DNA from: Planctomicrobium sp.
GTDB lineage: Bacteria > Planctomycetota > Planctomycetia > Planctomycetales > Planctomycetaceae
Assembly: GCA_018659505.1 (NCBI GenBank)
Contig: JABJMI010000630.1
Span: 1 to 10,072, forward strand
DNA: 10,072 nucleotides
Reading direction: 5' to 3'
The notes beneath the pieces were generated by a model, which was given only the letters and a program-made list of their open reading frames with translations, ran no database searches and was not told the origin of the DNA. A program made the position numbers and the translations under genes. Positions 1-6,148 of the stretch are shown piece by piece. The first letter of the stretch is position 1, and the number at the start of each line of letters is the position of its first letter.

Positions 1-387
1 CGTGGCTCCACTAATCGTGGCATAACCTGAGGTCTTCAAAGAATCGGTGTGAGAGTAAACAGGTTTCGCTTTAGCTGTTTCTCGAATAGCTCCCGCAAGT
101 TCCTGCGAAAGAGCAGTACCGAGAGCAGGGCTACCAATCAAAACAATCGCAGCGACTTCATCATCTTGAGCTGCCTTCTCCAATCTTAAGGTCAGCGAGC
201 GTAATGATTCACCACCGACACTGCCAAATAGCGGATCATCTGGCGTCGGCTTATCCGTAATCGAACTGCCGAGGTCGAAGACCGCAATCGTTCCAGGATT
301 TTTTTTATCCTGAGCATCGACAAAGGAAGTGTGCAAAAGTGTCAACGCGAACAACGCCGCAACAAATCGGTAACGGGAAAAATCCAT
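1..387 (-). CDS. SppA-like signal peptide peptidase (S49 family), N-terminal part
   Basis: The 3' end of this gene lies beyond the left edge; 129 codons are visible. The product starts MDFSRYRFVAALFAL and has a hydrophobic signal peptide with a likely cut after VDA (about residue 25), so it is exported or membrane-anchored. Residues 33-83 read GTIAVFDLGSSITDKPTP, then DPLFGSVGGESLRSL, then an EKAAQDDEVAAIVL strand. This is the usual opening of SppA/S49 proteases, which degrade cleaved signal peptides. The ELAGAIRETAKAKPVYSHTDS stretch also matches the family (helix before the 'KPVYAY' strand). The catalytic Ser and Lys would lie outside the window, so activity cannot be judged. GGAG at 397-400 stands nine bases before the ATG. 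Family assignment is from remembered sequence pattern only. Confidence 0.72.
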   Translation of the reverse strand, partial: MDFSRYRFVAALFALTLLHTSFVDAQDKKNPGTIAVFDLGSSITDKPTPDDPLFGSVGGESLRSLTLRLEKAAQDDEVAAIVLIGSPALGTALSQELAGAIRETAKAKPVYSHTDSLKTSGYATISGAT

Positions 388-579
388 CTATGGTGACTCC
401 AAAAAAGCTGTCAGGTTTTATGCGAAGGTAACTTACGTACAAGTATCAAAGCTGGTTCACAAAATTTTCAATTTTTTCAAGGTTCTATTGTGAACCATCT
501 ATACGCTGCTGGCAACTGCGAACCCCCAAGCAGTGTGTTCTCAGGAACTGTCCCCTATTAAATCCCAAATACCAACTGT

Positions 580-588
580 TTGGGCGTT
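580..588. repeat. left 9-bp direct repeat (putative target-site duplication)
   Basis: TTGGGCGTT, identical to 883-891, immediately outside the left arm of the fold-back element. The position at both edges of an inverted-repeat unit suggests an insertion duplication. Confidence 0.55.
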
Positions 589-882
589 ATCCTAAGACCG
601 TCTACTTTTTCTCTACTCCGAAGGAGTTTCAGCCATTAGCCGGTCGGTTGAGCGTAGCGATACCACCGGTTTGTGGATGCCCGGCGAGTGTATCCTGAAG
701 GGATGCGAGCCAACGAAGTAGAAGTGATTCTCTTGTTATTCTTGCGGCAGCAATCACCTCAAGAGTGTCATCCCTCCTGGATGATGTGATTAGGATGATC
801 TTGTTCCGGTGGCGACGCTGCGCTCACCACCGGCTAATGGCTACGACCCCGCTGGGGTCAATTTCACACAAAGTAGAAAGCA
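589..882. repeat. MITE-like/REP-doublet fold-back element with 9-bp flanking direct repeat
   Basis: About 294 bases whose two ends are imperfect inverted copies of one another. Each arm carries the same series: TCTACTTT (601-608, complement of 871-878), a small hairpin (615-627 in one arm, 845-859 in the other), the identical block AGCCATTAGCCGGT (631-644, complement of 829-842), and a larger hairpin (640-669 and 806-833). AGGGATG (699-705) further pairs with CATCCCT (769-775), and GAAGTGATT (721-729) with AATCACCTC (752-760, one mismatch), so the whole unit can fold on itself. TTGGGCGTT occurs at 580-588 and again at 883-891, directly outside the element, like a target-site duplication. No transposase reading frame lies inside. 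It could be a MITE, a paired REP/BIME, or a structured RNA; the name is inference, the repeats are seen. Confidence 0.75.
806..833. repeat. REP-like hairpin in the right arm
   Basis: CCGGTGG (806-812) pairs perfectly with CCACCGG (827-833) around a 14-base loop. The left arm has the equivalent hairpin at 640-669 (CCGGT plus GGT pairing with ACC plus ACCGG, one bulged base). The loops share GAGCG-AGCG in inverted orientation, and the stems differ in sequence but stay paired. Confidence 0.65.
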
Positions 883-891
883 TTGGGCGTT
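883..891. repeat. right 9-bp direct repeat (putative target-site duplication)
   Basis: TTGGGCGTT, the second copy of 580-588. It follows the right arm directly. Confidence 0.55.
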
Positions 892-986
892 CCCCCCGGT
901 TTGACACTGCCACTCACTCTAATCGGGGCTAACACCCTGCGGCTATTGAAAACCTGCTACATCGATTCGGTTCAAGCTAAAATAGA

Positions 987-1022
987 AAAATCGCCTGAGT
1001 AGAATTCTACTCAGGCGATTTT
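987..1022 (-). terminator. intrinsic terminator, 36-bp perfect palindrome
   Basis: A perfect 36-base palindrome centred on GAATTC at 1002-1007, with a G/C-rich arm (TCGCCTGAGTAGAA) and A/T tails on both sides. Read on the minus strand the hairpin ends in a run of five T, 28 bases past the stop codon of the SPOR-like gene. Its symmetry means it could also stop plus-strand transcription. Confidence 0.85.
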
Positions 1023-1050
1023 CATTTGGACGATTGTTGATTGCGTCACT

Positions 1051-2088
1051 CTATTTCAAACTCGGAACTCGCATAAGTTGAGGAGTCTGCTCGAATGCCC
1101 AGATGCGGACTTCGTCACGTTTTTTTCCAAAGCCATCGATTCCGAAGTGACCAGGTTGATAATTGGATCTTCCATCAGGATAGGTCAAGATCCGAGGACC
1201 GAAGGTTTTCTGAAAGCGGGCGATCGCTGGATCATTCTTTGAAGCGAACGATCCGACGGTCACAATCGATTCGTGACGATCATGCCAGACAAACGCCTCG
1301 ATATTGTTGAATGTCCCGTCTTTGTCGTACTCACCTCGTAAGACAGTTGCAAGTTCGTTGGCTGCAAAACCCGCTTCGTGTAAGTCGCCATCGTTTTTAA
1401 GATTGTCAAACTTAAACTTTGTATGCACGACAGATTGTTTACCTGAGAAGCGAGCGACGACCAAAGTGTATTCTCCCTTATTCTCCGCTAGGGAATAATT
1501 CTCACCGTGATTCAATTTAATCAACAGCGGGTCTGTCGTCTTACGGGAAAGTTCATCCGGAGAGAGCAATGGATTGACCGTTAGAAATGCTCCACTCAAT
1601 GGAGTCGGACGAGATTCTGTTGGCTTGAATTTCACACCATCTTGCAAACACTTCGGGTTGATTTTTTTAACCCATTTCAAAGAGTCTTGAGCGAGCTTAT
1701 TGTTGATGTCGTTATAGTTTCCAGCCAGAACTAAAACTGTTCTCACCCTTCGTAGGTTCTTTCTGACTTCTTCACGACCAATGCGGTCTGTCACAGTGAC
1801 CCGTTCTGCTCCCGGATCATGAATGTAAACATACGCTGGCATTCCCATATTGCGTAGCTCAAGAACGAGTTCATGGGCTGCTTCTTCTTGGGTTTTTCCA
1901 GATTTCGTCTGACCATTCGGGTCAGTCGTATGGAACGTCGCAACACTGATCATCCACGGACCACGATTTTTCGTGAGTGAATATTGCTTCGAAGGATCAG
2001 ATTCAATTCGGGCAGCGAATGCCGTCGAAATGGTCCCTAAGATGATCGTACAGATGATTGAAGAAGTCGTGAGTCTTCGAGAGATCAT
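1051..2088 (-). CDS. exported protein with two SPOR-like repeats, function unknown
   Basis: A 345-residue protein (start at 2088) that I do not recognise as a named family. It begins MISRRLTTSSIICTIILGTI and has a cut site near AFA-A, so it is secreted or periplasmic. Two related segments are visible: about residues 36-146, opening YSLTKNRGPWMISVATF, and about 198-298, opening YSLAENKGEYTLVVARF. Each runs strand, helix with an A-L motif (EEAAHELVLELRNMG; AGFAANELATVL), strand (PAYVYIHD; EAFVWHD), then a V-AGNY or VTVGSF strand. This order resembles SPOR (peptidoglycan-binding) domains; that is inference. The longer start at 2100 is open, but GGAGG at 2094-2098 stands five bases before the ATG at 2088, so I prefer 2088. 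It lies 123 bases downstream of rph on the same strand and may be cotranscribed; a strong terminator follows. Confidence 0.75.
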   Translation of the reverse strand: MISRRLTTSSIICTIILGTISTAFAARIESDPSKQYSLTKNRGPWMISVATFHTTDPNGQTKSGKTQEEAAHELVLELRNMGMPAYVYIHDPGAERVTVTDRIGREEVRKNLRRVRTVLVLAGNYNDINNKLAQDSLKWVKKINPKCLQDGVKFKPTESRPTPLSGAFLTVNPLLSPDELSRKTTDPLLIKLNHGENYSLAENKGEYTLVVARFSGKQSVVHTKFKFDNLKNDGDLHEAGFAANELATVLRGEYDKDGTFNNIEAFVWHDRHESIVTVGSFASKNDPAIARFQKTFGPRILTYPDGRSNYQPGHFGIDGFGKKRDEVRIWAFEQTPQLMRVPSLK

Positions 2089-2093
2089 GGCAC

Positions 2094-2098
2094 CCTCC
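2094..2098 (-). promoter_or_regulatory. Shine-Dalgarno site selecting the inner start
   Basis: GGAGG on the minus strand, five bases before the ATG at 2086-2088. The site lies inside the four extra codons of the longer reading frame, whose own ATG (2098-2100) has no comparable site. Confidence 0.65.
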
Positions 2099-2211
2099 AT
2101 GGCGTCGTGATTGTCGAACTGGATGATAGACAGAGAGTTGCTAAGCCAGTGCAGAGCGAACTCCTGGAAAGAAACTCTTTCCGATTCAGCTTGTTTTTAT
2201 CAGCTTTTCGA

Positions 2212-2943
2212 TTATGTGTCCAGAGGCCATTTTTCAGCGAGTGTATCTCGTTGGAGCTGAGTAAGTTGCGCAATTCCAAGCTCTGCCAAATCAAGCTGTT
2301 CATTCAGCTGCTGACGAGTGAAAATGGCTCCTTCAGCGGTTCCTTGCACTTCGATCAGGTGTCCGCTGCCGGTCATGACAGTGTTCATATCGACATCAGC
2401 CGTACTATCTTCGGGGTAGTCCAAATCGAGGACTGGTTCGCCATCGACAATTCCAACACTCACCGCTGCGACACTATCCGAGAAGACTTTCGTGATATCG
2501 AAAGTTGGATCTTCCACTTGCTGTAAGGCATCAACGAGGGCAATAAACCCACCTGTGATACTGAGAGTTCGCGTTCCACCATCTGCTTGAAGAACATCAC
2601 AATCGACGGTGACCATCCTCGGTCCCAAAGCCTTGAAATCAATGACCGCGCGAAGGCTACGACCGATCAGGCGTTGAATTTCGGTTCCGCGACCATCCGC
2701 TCTGCGGGCTTTGCGAGGGGCGGTGCTTCCAGGCAACATATTATATTCAGCAGAAACCCAGCCAGAGGGATTCTCTTGAGCTTTCTTCCACGGAGGAAGA
2801 TCTTCGCTGACGCTCGCGGTGCATAAGATGGTTGTGTTTCCAGCCTGAATCAGAACTCGTCCAGGTGCTGAACCGAAGTAAGGTCGCTCAACTTTTAAGC
2901 TACGTAACTGATTAGGGAGACGTCCATCGTGCCGTGCCATCAT
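2212..2943 (-). CDS. rph: ribonuclease PH (tRNA nucleotidyltransferase)
   Basis: RNase PH trims the 3' ends of tRNA precursors and other RNAs by phosphorolysis, releasing nucleoside diphosphates; it works in the cytoplasm as a hexameric ring. The 243 residues match the family length (about 230-260). Visible family blocks are [11 protein letters not shown] near the N terminus, [30 protein letters not shown] (62-74), [17 protein letters not shown] with the phosphate-site Arg (about 84-100), [19 protein letters not shown] (114-132) and the acidic [16 protein letters not shown] (172-187). The last resembles the metal-binding Asp region. There are two adjacent ATGs (2943 and 2940); GAAAGAAG upstream fits the second slightly better, and the difference is one residue. 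No deletion or frameshift is seen. The SPOR-like gene follows on the same strand. Confidence 0.96.
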   Translation of the reverse strand: MMARHDGRLPNQLRSLKVERPYFGSAPGRVLIQAGNTTILCTASVSEDLPPWKKAQENPSGWVSAEYNMLPGSTAPRKARRADGRGTEIQRLIGRSLRAVIDFKALGPRMVTVDCDVLQADGGTRTLSITGGFIALVDALQQVEDPTFDITKVFSDSVAAVSVGIVDGEPVLDLDYPEDSTADVDMNTVMTGSGHLIEVQGTAEGAIFTRQQLNEQLDLAELGIAQLTQLQRDTLAEKWPLDT

Positions 2944-2981
2944 GCTTCTTTCAATTATGAATTGCTTAGGGAATGCCCCTA

Positions 2982-3009
2982 ACTAAAAACCCGATATGAG
3001 GCGTGTCAA
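2982..3009 (-). promoter_or_regulatory. candidate sigma-70 promoter for rph
   Basis: On the minus strand a perfect TTGACA (3004-3009) is followed after 16 bases by TTTAGT (2982-2987), a 4-of-6 match to the -10 box. Transcription would start near 2975, about 32 bases before the rph ATG. The -10 box is weak. Confidence 0.35.
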
Positions 3010-3134
3010 TTCCTCGGTAGGCATCCCACGAAGATTGGACGTTTACTAAGCCATATTTCGCGGTAATTATAGTGAGTCCGGCAGGAGTTTAGAGTCTTAT
3101 TGAAGTCAAAGAAAGGGGTTCTTCGGTGAATTTA

Positions 3135-3150
3135 ATGGCTAATTAGCCAT
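3135..3150. promoter_or_regulatory. 16-bp perfect palindrome, possible operator
   Basis: ATGGCTAATTAGCCAT is perfectly self-complementary with no spacer, which suits a dimeric DNA-binding protein better than an RNA hairpin. It lies in the divergent promoter region and overlaps a -10-like TTTAAT on the plus strand. The regulator is unknown. Confidence 0.35.
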
Positions 3151-3233
3151 GACTGATGAGACGTTGTGCCAATACTGAAATTCTTCCATGAAACGCAATC
3201 GTGCGAAGATACAAAAGAACTCATTCATACGAA

Positions 3234-3428
3234 ATGAAGCAGCACCAACTCAGCAAGCGAAGAGAACCGTGTCATATCGTTCGCCGAAGACCAGCTCAAC
3301 GTGTCCCTTCTCCCCGTCATGTGCGCTCAAATTCAATTGAAACTCGGCTGTCGGAAGAAGAGGCAATTTTGTTGAACCAGCATCTATTGGATGCACTCCA
3401 TAAGTCAATTCGAAGTCGATTGCTTTGA
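3234..3428 (+). CDS. possible small Arg-rich protein, function unknown
   Basis: A 64-codon frame from the ATG at 3234 (a GTG at 3201 would give 75). The first half is basic (SKRREPCHIVRRRPAQRVPS). The second half could form an amphipathic helix (LSEEEAILLNQHLLDALHKS) and its codons look protein-like. It precedes the STAS gene by 63 bases on the same strand. No ribosome-binding site is evident at either start and no family is recognised. An overlapping frame (3188-3319) starts with ATG but looks less protein-like. Treat it as a candidate only. Confidence 0.4.
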   Translation: MKQHQLSKRREPCHIVRRRPAQRVPSPRHVRSNSIETRLSEEEAILLNQHLLDALHKSIRSRLL

Positions 3429-3491
3429 TTCATTTTTGGAAAAGCGGTAAGCTCAAAGTCTGAAACAGGTATGCAACTCCAGAAATACTGA

Positions 3492-3860
3492 ATGAAAGGC
3501 GAGGAGATGGTCGAAGCAACTCCGATTCTTGAAGTCTATCAAGTTGGTCCCACTACGATTGTCGGGTTTGGTGGAAGAGATGTTCTGGATACTGTGAATG
3601 TCGCGGTTTGCCGGGACGAGATTCTGGCTCTGATTGAAAAGGTGAAATGTGAAATCCTTGCCTTTGACCTGACTGGAGTCACATTGCTGCCGAGTGGTCT
3701 ACTAGGATTGCTGACTTCCATTACCAAGACGAATGTCGACGTTCATATTTATAACCCGTCAGAAGACATTCAAGACGTCCTCGAGACAACCAAACTCAAT
3801 ACCCTCATGGAAGTTCATCAAGTTGAAGTTCCAACACCAAGCGACGAATCGAAGTCTTAA
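3492..3860 (+). CDS. STAS-domain protein, anti-sigma-factor-antagonist-like
   Basis: A single-domain protein of 122 residues, the usual size for SpoIIAA/RsbV-like STAS proteins, which switch partner anti-sigma kinases by being phosphorylated on a serine. The fold reads [19 protein letters not shown] (strand), an EILALIEK helix, [20 protein letters not shown] (strand, loop and helix), VDVHIYNP (strand) and a final helix [17 protein letters not shown]. Ser68 in LPSGLL falls where SpoIIAA has its phosphorylated Ser (DSSGL), though the usual preceding Ser or Asp is Pro here. Polyanion-like C-terminal tail. The start could instead be Met6 at 3507, with AAAGG seven bases before it. No kinase or phosphatase partner is in the window. 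The dihydroorotase start is 14 bases after the stop, so the two are probably cotranscribed. Confidence 0.82.
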   Translation: MKGEEMVEATPILEVYQVGPTTIVGFGGRDVLDTVNVAVCRDEILALIEKVKCEILAFDLTGVTLLPSGLLGLLTSITKTNVDVHIYNPSEDIQDVLETTKLNTLMEVHQVEVPTPSDESKS

Positions 3861-3874
3861 CAAAGTCAAATTCA

Positions 3875-5182
3875 ATGCCAAACAGAGTTCTGATTCAAAA
3901 CGCTCACGTTGTTTTACCTACGGGAATTAAACAGGTTGACGTCCTCATTGAAGGACAGAAAATACTAGGAATCGATCCTCCCCAAAATTCACCAGCAGAC
4001 GAAGTGATCGATGCCACAGGCTTGCACCTGCTACCAGGAGTCATTGACGATCAGGTTCATTTTCGAGAACCAGGACTCGAACACAAAGAAGATTTGCATA
4101 CAGGGAGTCTTGCCTGTGCTAAGGGCGGCATCACAACTTTCCTCGAAATGCCAAACACAAATCCAACAACGACCACGCACGAGGCTTTAGAAGACAAACT
4201 ACATAGAGCGTCACAAAAGTCGGTCGTCAATTACGGATTTTACATCGGAGCGACCGGCGACAATGTGGATGTTCTCCAGCAGGTGACGCGGACTCCGGGG
4301 ATCAAAATTTTTATTGGGTCCAGCACAGGAAATCTGCTGGTTGACGAACAAGAGGCTCTTGAACGAATTTTCGCGGAGACAACTCTGCCGATCTGTGCTC
4401 ATTGCGAAGACGAAACGACTGTCCGCGCCAACAGAGATCGACTAGAAGGCGGGAAATGTATTCAAGACCATTCGAAAATCAGAGATCATGCAGCTGCCTT
4501 GGTCGCCACCAAAAGGGCGATTGATCTTTCGATCCGGCATCGCCATCCATTTCATGTGCTGCATGTCTCCACCGCAGATGAAGTTGACTTCCTGAAAGAT
4601 CGTCCGGAGTGGGTCACAGCTGAAGCGTGTCCCCATCATCTCTTTTTCAATATCGATGACTATGATCGACTCGGTACGAAGATACAGATGAACCCATCGA
4701 TAAAAACATCCGCTGACAATCAAAGAATTTGGGAAGGTTTACAGCAGGGTATTATTGAAGTCATTGCCACTGACCACGCCCCGCATACTCTTGAAGAGAA
4801 AGCCAAACCTTACCCGCAATCTCCATCAGGTTTGCCAGCTGTCGAGAATTCACTTGCATTGATGTTGGACGCAGTTCATCGAGGTGTTTGCTCGCTCGAA
4901 CAAGTCGTCTCCTGGATGTGCGCCGCACCTGCCAAAGTCTGGAACATTGCCAACAAGGGAGCGATCAAAGAAGGCCTTGACGCTGACCTTGTGCTCGTCG
5001 ACTTAAAGAAGTCTTCCACAATTCGCGATGCAGATCAACTTACGAAAACGGGTTGGTCTCCCTGGAATGGTCAGACGCTCACCGGTTCGCCCGTTCAGAC
5101 CTTGGTTATGGGCGAAACCGTGTATCGAGACGGAAAAGTCGATTCAGCCAAACGTGGACATGAAGCTCTTTACTCCCGCTGA
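3875..5182 (+). CDS. pyrC: dihydroorotase (class I, amidohydrolase superfamily)
   Basis: Dihydroorotase closes carbamoyl-aspartate to dihydroorotate, the third step of UMP synthesis, in the cytoplasm. The 435 residues match class I length. Visible sites are [10 protein letters not shown] (58-67), [12 protein letters not shown] (141-152) with Lys144 at the position of the bridging carboxylated lysine, AHCEDE (His176), [10 protein letters not shown] (His230), [15 protein letters not shown] (substrate loop, Asn273) and IATDHAPH (Asp300). The usual D-x-H-x-H metal motif reads D-D-Q-V-H, with Gln60 for the first His. From memory Bacteroidetes and Planctomycetes dihydroorotases share this, so it is probably a subfamily trait. 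An allantoinase or hydantoinase is a weaker alternative, since FREPG and NPSIK favour dihydroorotase. Named pyrC here for function; class I members are also called pyrC or pyrX. It sits 14 bases after the STAS gene. Confidence 0.9.
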   Translation: MPNRVLIQNAHVVLPTGIKQVDVLIEGQKILGIDPPQNSPADEVIDATGLHLLPGVIDDQVHFREPGLEHKEDLHTGSLACAKGGITTFLEMPNTNPTTTTHEALEDKLHRASQKSVVNYGFYIGATGDNVDVLQQVTRTPGIKIFIGSSTGNLLVDEQEALERIFAETTLPICAHCEDETTVRANRDRLEGGKCIQDHSKIRDHAAALVATKRAIDLSIRHRHPFHVLHVSTADEVDFLKDRPEWVTAEACPHHLFFNIDDYDRLGTKIQMNPSIKTSADNQRIWEGLQQGIIEVIATDHAPHTLEEKAKPYPQSPSGLPAVENSLALMLDAVHRGVCSLEQVVSWMCAAPAKVWNIANKGAIKEGLDADLVLVDLKKSSTIRDADQLTKTGWSPWNGQTLTGSPVQTLVMGETVYRDGKVDSAKRGHEALYSR

Positions 5183-5361
5183 ATGGAAAGAGCACTCCCG
5201 TACTACTTGTCGAACTTCAAAGGGTAACGAACACTCGGTCAGTAACCGTCCGGTTTTGTAGCCCGACTCGAATGACGTGGAGTAAACAAATGTCGCGAAG
5301 GTGCAAAGATTTCTTGCGTCCTTCTTTCACTGCTCTGCGACTTGGCGCCTTTGAGTTTCAA

Positions 5362-5377
5362 TTTGAAAGCTTTCAAA
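5362..5377. repeat. 16-bp perfect palindrome in the convergent spacer
   Basis: TTTGAAAGCTTTCAAA is fully self-complementary. It lies between two converging genes, about 180 bases past pyrC, and has no T tract, so it is not a standard terminator. Role unknown. Confidence 0.4.
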
Positions 5378-5462
5378 ACCAAGGCTGATCGAATCATACC
5401 CAGAAGAAAAGGTTGATCGTGTCATTGCAGGACAAGATTGGGGAGACGATTCGCTTCTTTCA

Positions 5463-5493
5463 CCCTTGCCCCTCAATCCCTAGCCCCTTGCCC
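5463..5493 (-). other. G-quadruplex-capable tract after the hydrolase stop codon
   Basis: Read on the minus strand there are five runs of three or four G separated by loops of 3, 3, 5 and 3 bases (GGGCAAGGGGCTAGGG, then ATTGAGGGGCAAGGG). This fits the canonical G4 rule with one spare run. It starts six bases after the TAA and would be in the transcript. GGGCAAGGG is repeated at its two ends. Confidence 0.6.
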
Positions 5494-5499
5494 ATTAGT

Positions 5500-6054
5500 T
5501 TAACCCGTAATAATCCGGCTGACTTGCTTAAATTCATCAGTGCCGGCGACTTCGCACCATTCGAAGAGGACCATTTCGGTTGTCACCAGATGAACTCCAG
5601 AGTCTGCCATCCGTTTCAGTCCGAATTCATAATCTGATTTATTGCGACTGGTCACAGCATCTGCGACAACAAATACCTCGAAGCCTTTAGCGAGCAAATC
5701 AAAGGCTGTTTGCAGAACACAAACGTGTGCTTCAATGCCTGCGATGACAATCTGGTGAGGTTGTTCTGGGTCTGTTTCAGCTTCAGCCCATTTCAATGAA
5801 TCACTGCAACTGAATCTCATTTTGCTTGGTCGCTCGGGGACGAGTTCCGCGATGACCTCAACTGTGGAACCTAATCCTTCGGGGTACTGCTCTGTCGCAT
5901 CAACGGGGACATTTAAGACTTTCGCCCCGTTAAGAAGTTTGACACACCTTTGACCAATTGTAATTCGATCTTTCATGGCAGCGAGCAATTTCTCCTGCAT
6001 GTCAACAATGAGAAGGCGGCTGGAAGAAGCAGAGAGGAGTTCGGCGCTGCGCAT
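5500..6054 (-). CDS. cysteine hydrolase, isochorismatase superfamily
   Basis: A 184-residue cytoplasmic alpha/beta hydrolase of the isochorismatase-like group, which uses an Asp-Lys-Cys triad. All three are visible: Asp18 in LLIVDMQEK, Lys78 in ERPSKMRFSC, and Cys112 in IAGIEAHVCVLQTA, preceded by the cis-peptide region. The segment VDATEQYPEGLGSTVEVIAEL (51-71) is typical of the YcaC-type and 'hydrolase' subgroups, not of the true isochorismatases of siderophore synthesis. The substrate is unknown; amides or ureido compounds are common in the group. It follows fabI on the same strand after 94 bases and may share its transcript, although a strong hairpin stands between them. No clear Shine-Dalgarno site precedes the ATG. 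A G-rich tract follows the stop. Confidence 0.88.
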   Translation of the reverse strand: MRSAELLSASSSRLLIVDMQEKLLAAMKDRITIGQRCVKLLNGAKVLNVPVDATEQYPEGLGSTVEVIAELVPERPSKMRFSCSDSLKWAEAETDPEQPHQIVIAGIEAHVCVLQTAFDLLAKGFEVFVVADAVTSRNKSDYEFGLKRMADSGVHLVTTEMVLFEWCEVAGTDEFKQVSRIITG

Positions 6055-6088
6055 ATTTATGTTGTTTTAATTTGATTAACAAAGTTGT

Positions 6089-6117
6089 TTTGCCCCGCAC
6101 TTCAAGTGCGGGGCAAA
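6089..6117 (-). other. strong hairpin between fabI and the hydrolase gene
   Basis: TTTGCCCCGCACTT (6089-6102) pairs perfectly with the bases up to 6117 around a single central C: a 14-bp G/C-rich stem on either strand. A T run is missing on both sides, so it is not a typical intrinsic terminator. It could slow polymerase, protect the fabI 3' end, or be a REP-type unit. A smaller hairpin (6128-6147, ATTTCAATC with GATTGAAAT) lies directly before it in the transcript. Confidence 0.6.
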
Positions 6118-6148
6118 TTAGAAGTCGATTTCAATCAAGATTGAAATT

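Larger units (their letters stand above)
388..986. other. intergenic region carrying a fold-back repeat element
   Basis: No credible gene is present on either strand. The first 100 bases or so are the A/T-rich leader of the SppA-like gene. Bases 580-891 are a repeat element with its flanking duplications, described separately. Bases 892-986 hold nothing I can name. Confidence 0.7.
2944..3233. other. divergent intergenic region between rph and the STAS unit
   Basis: The region separates minus-strand rph from the plus-strand genes and should hold promoters for both. It contains the candidate rph promoter and a 16-bp palindrome (3135-3150) overlapped by a -10-like TTTAAT (3131-3136). No matching -35 box is seen for the plus strand. 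Confidence 0.5.
5183..5499. other. convergent intergenic region
   Basis: Separates the plus-strand pyrC unit from the minus-strand hydrolase. It holds a weak AACC/GGTT hairpin with a short T run at 5244-5257, a perfect palindrome TTTGAAAGCTTTCAAA at 5362-5377 and a G-rich tract on the minus strand (5463-5493). No gene is supported. Confidence 0.6.

Noticed and set aside
2166..2182. GGAAAGA-AAC-TCTTTCC hairpin as the rph terminator
   Set aside because: The seven-pair stem is A/T-rich and has no T run after it on the minus strand. It could be chance.
2085..2303. 72-codon minus-strand frame spanning the end of rph
   Set aside because: It overlaps rph in another frame and the SPOR-like gene start, with a Ser/Leu-rich low-complexity product and no ribosome-binding site.
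2107..2526. 139-codon plus-strand frame antisense to rph
   Set aside because: It lies mostly within rph on the opposite strand; the rph frame is clearly real, and the frame has no recognisable family or start signal.
3188..3319. 43-codon frame from the ATG at 3188
   Set aside because: It overlaps the preferred small frame (3234-3428) and its product is Ser/Thr/Lys-rich with no helix or conserved look; no ribosome-binding site.
5413..5637. 74-codon plus-strand frame over the convergent spacer
   Set aside because: It runs antisense into the hydrolase gene and through the C-rich complement of the G-rich tract, which accounts for its Pro/Ser-rich product.
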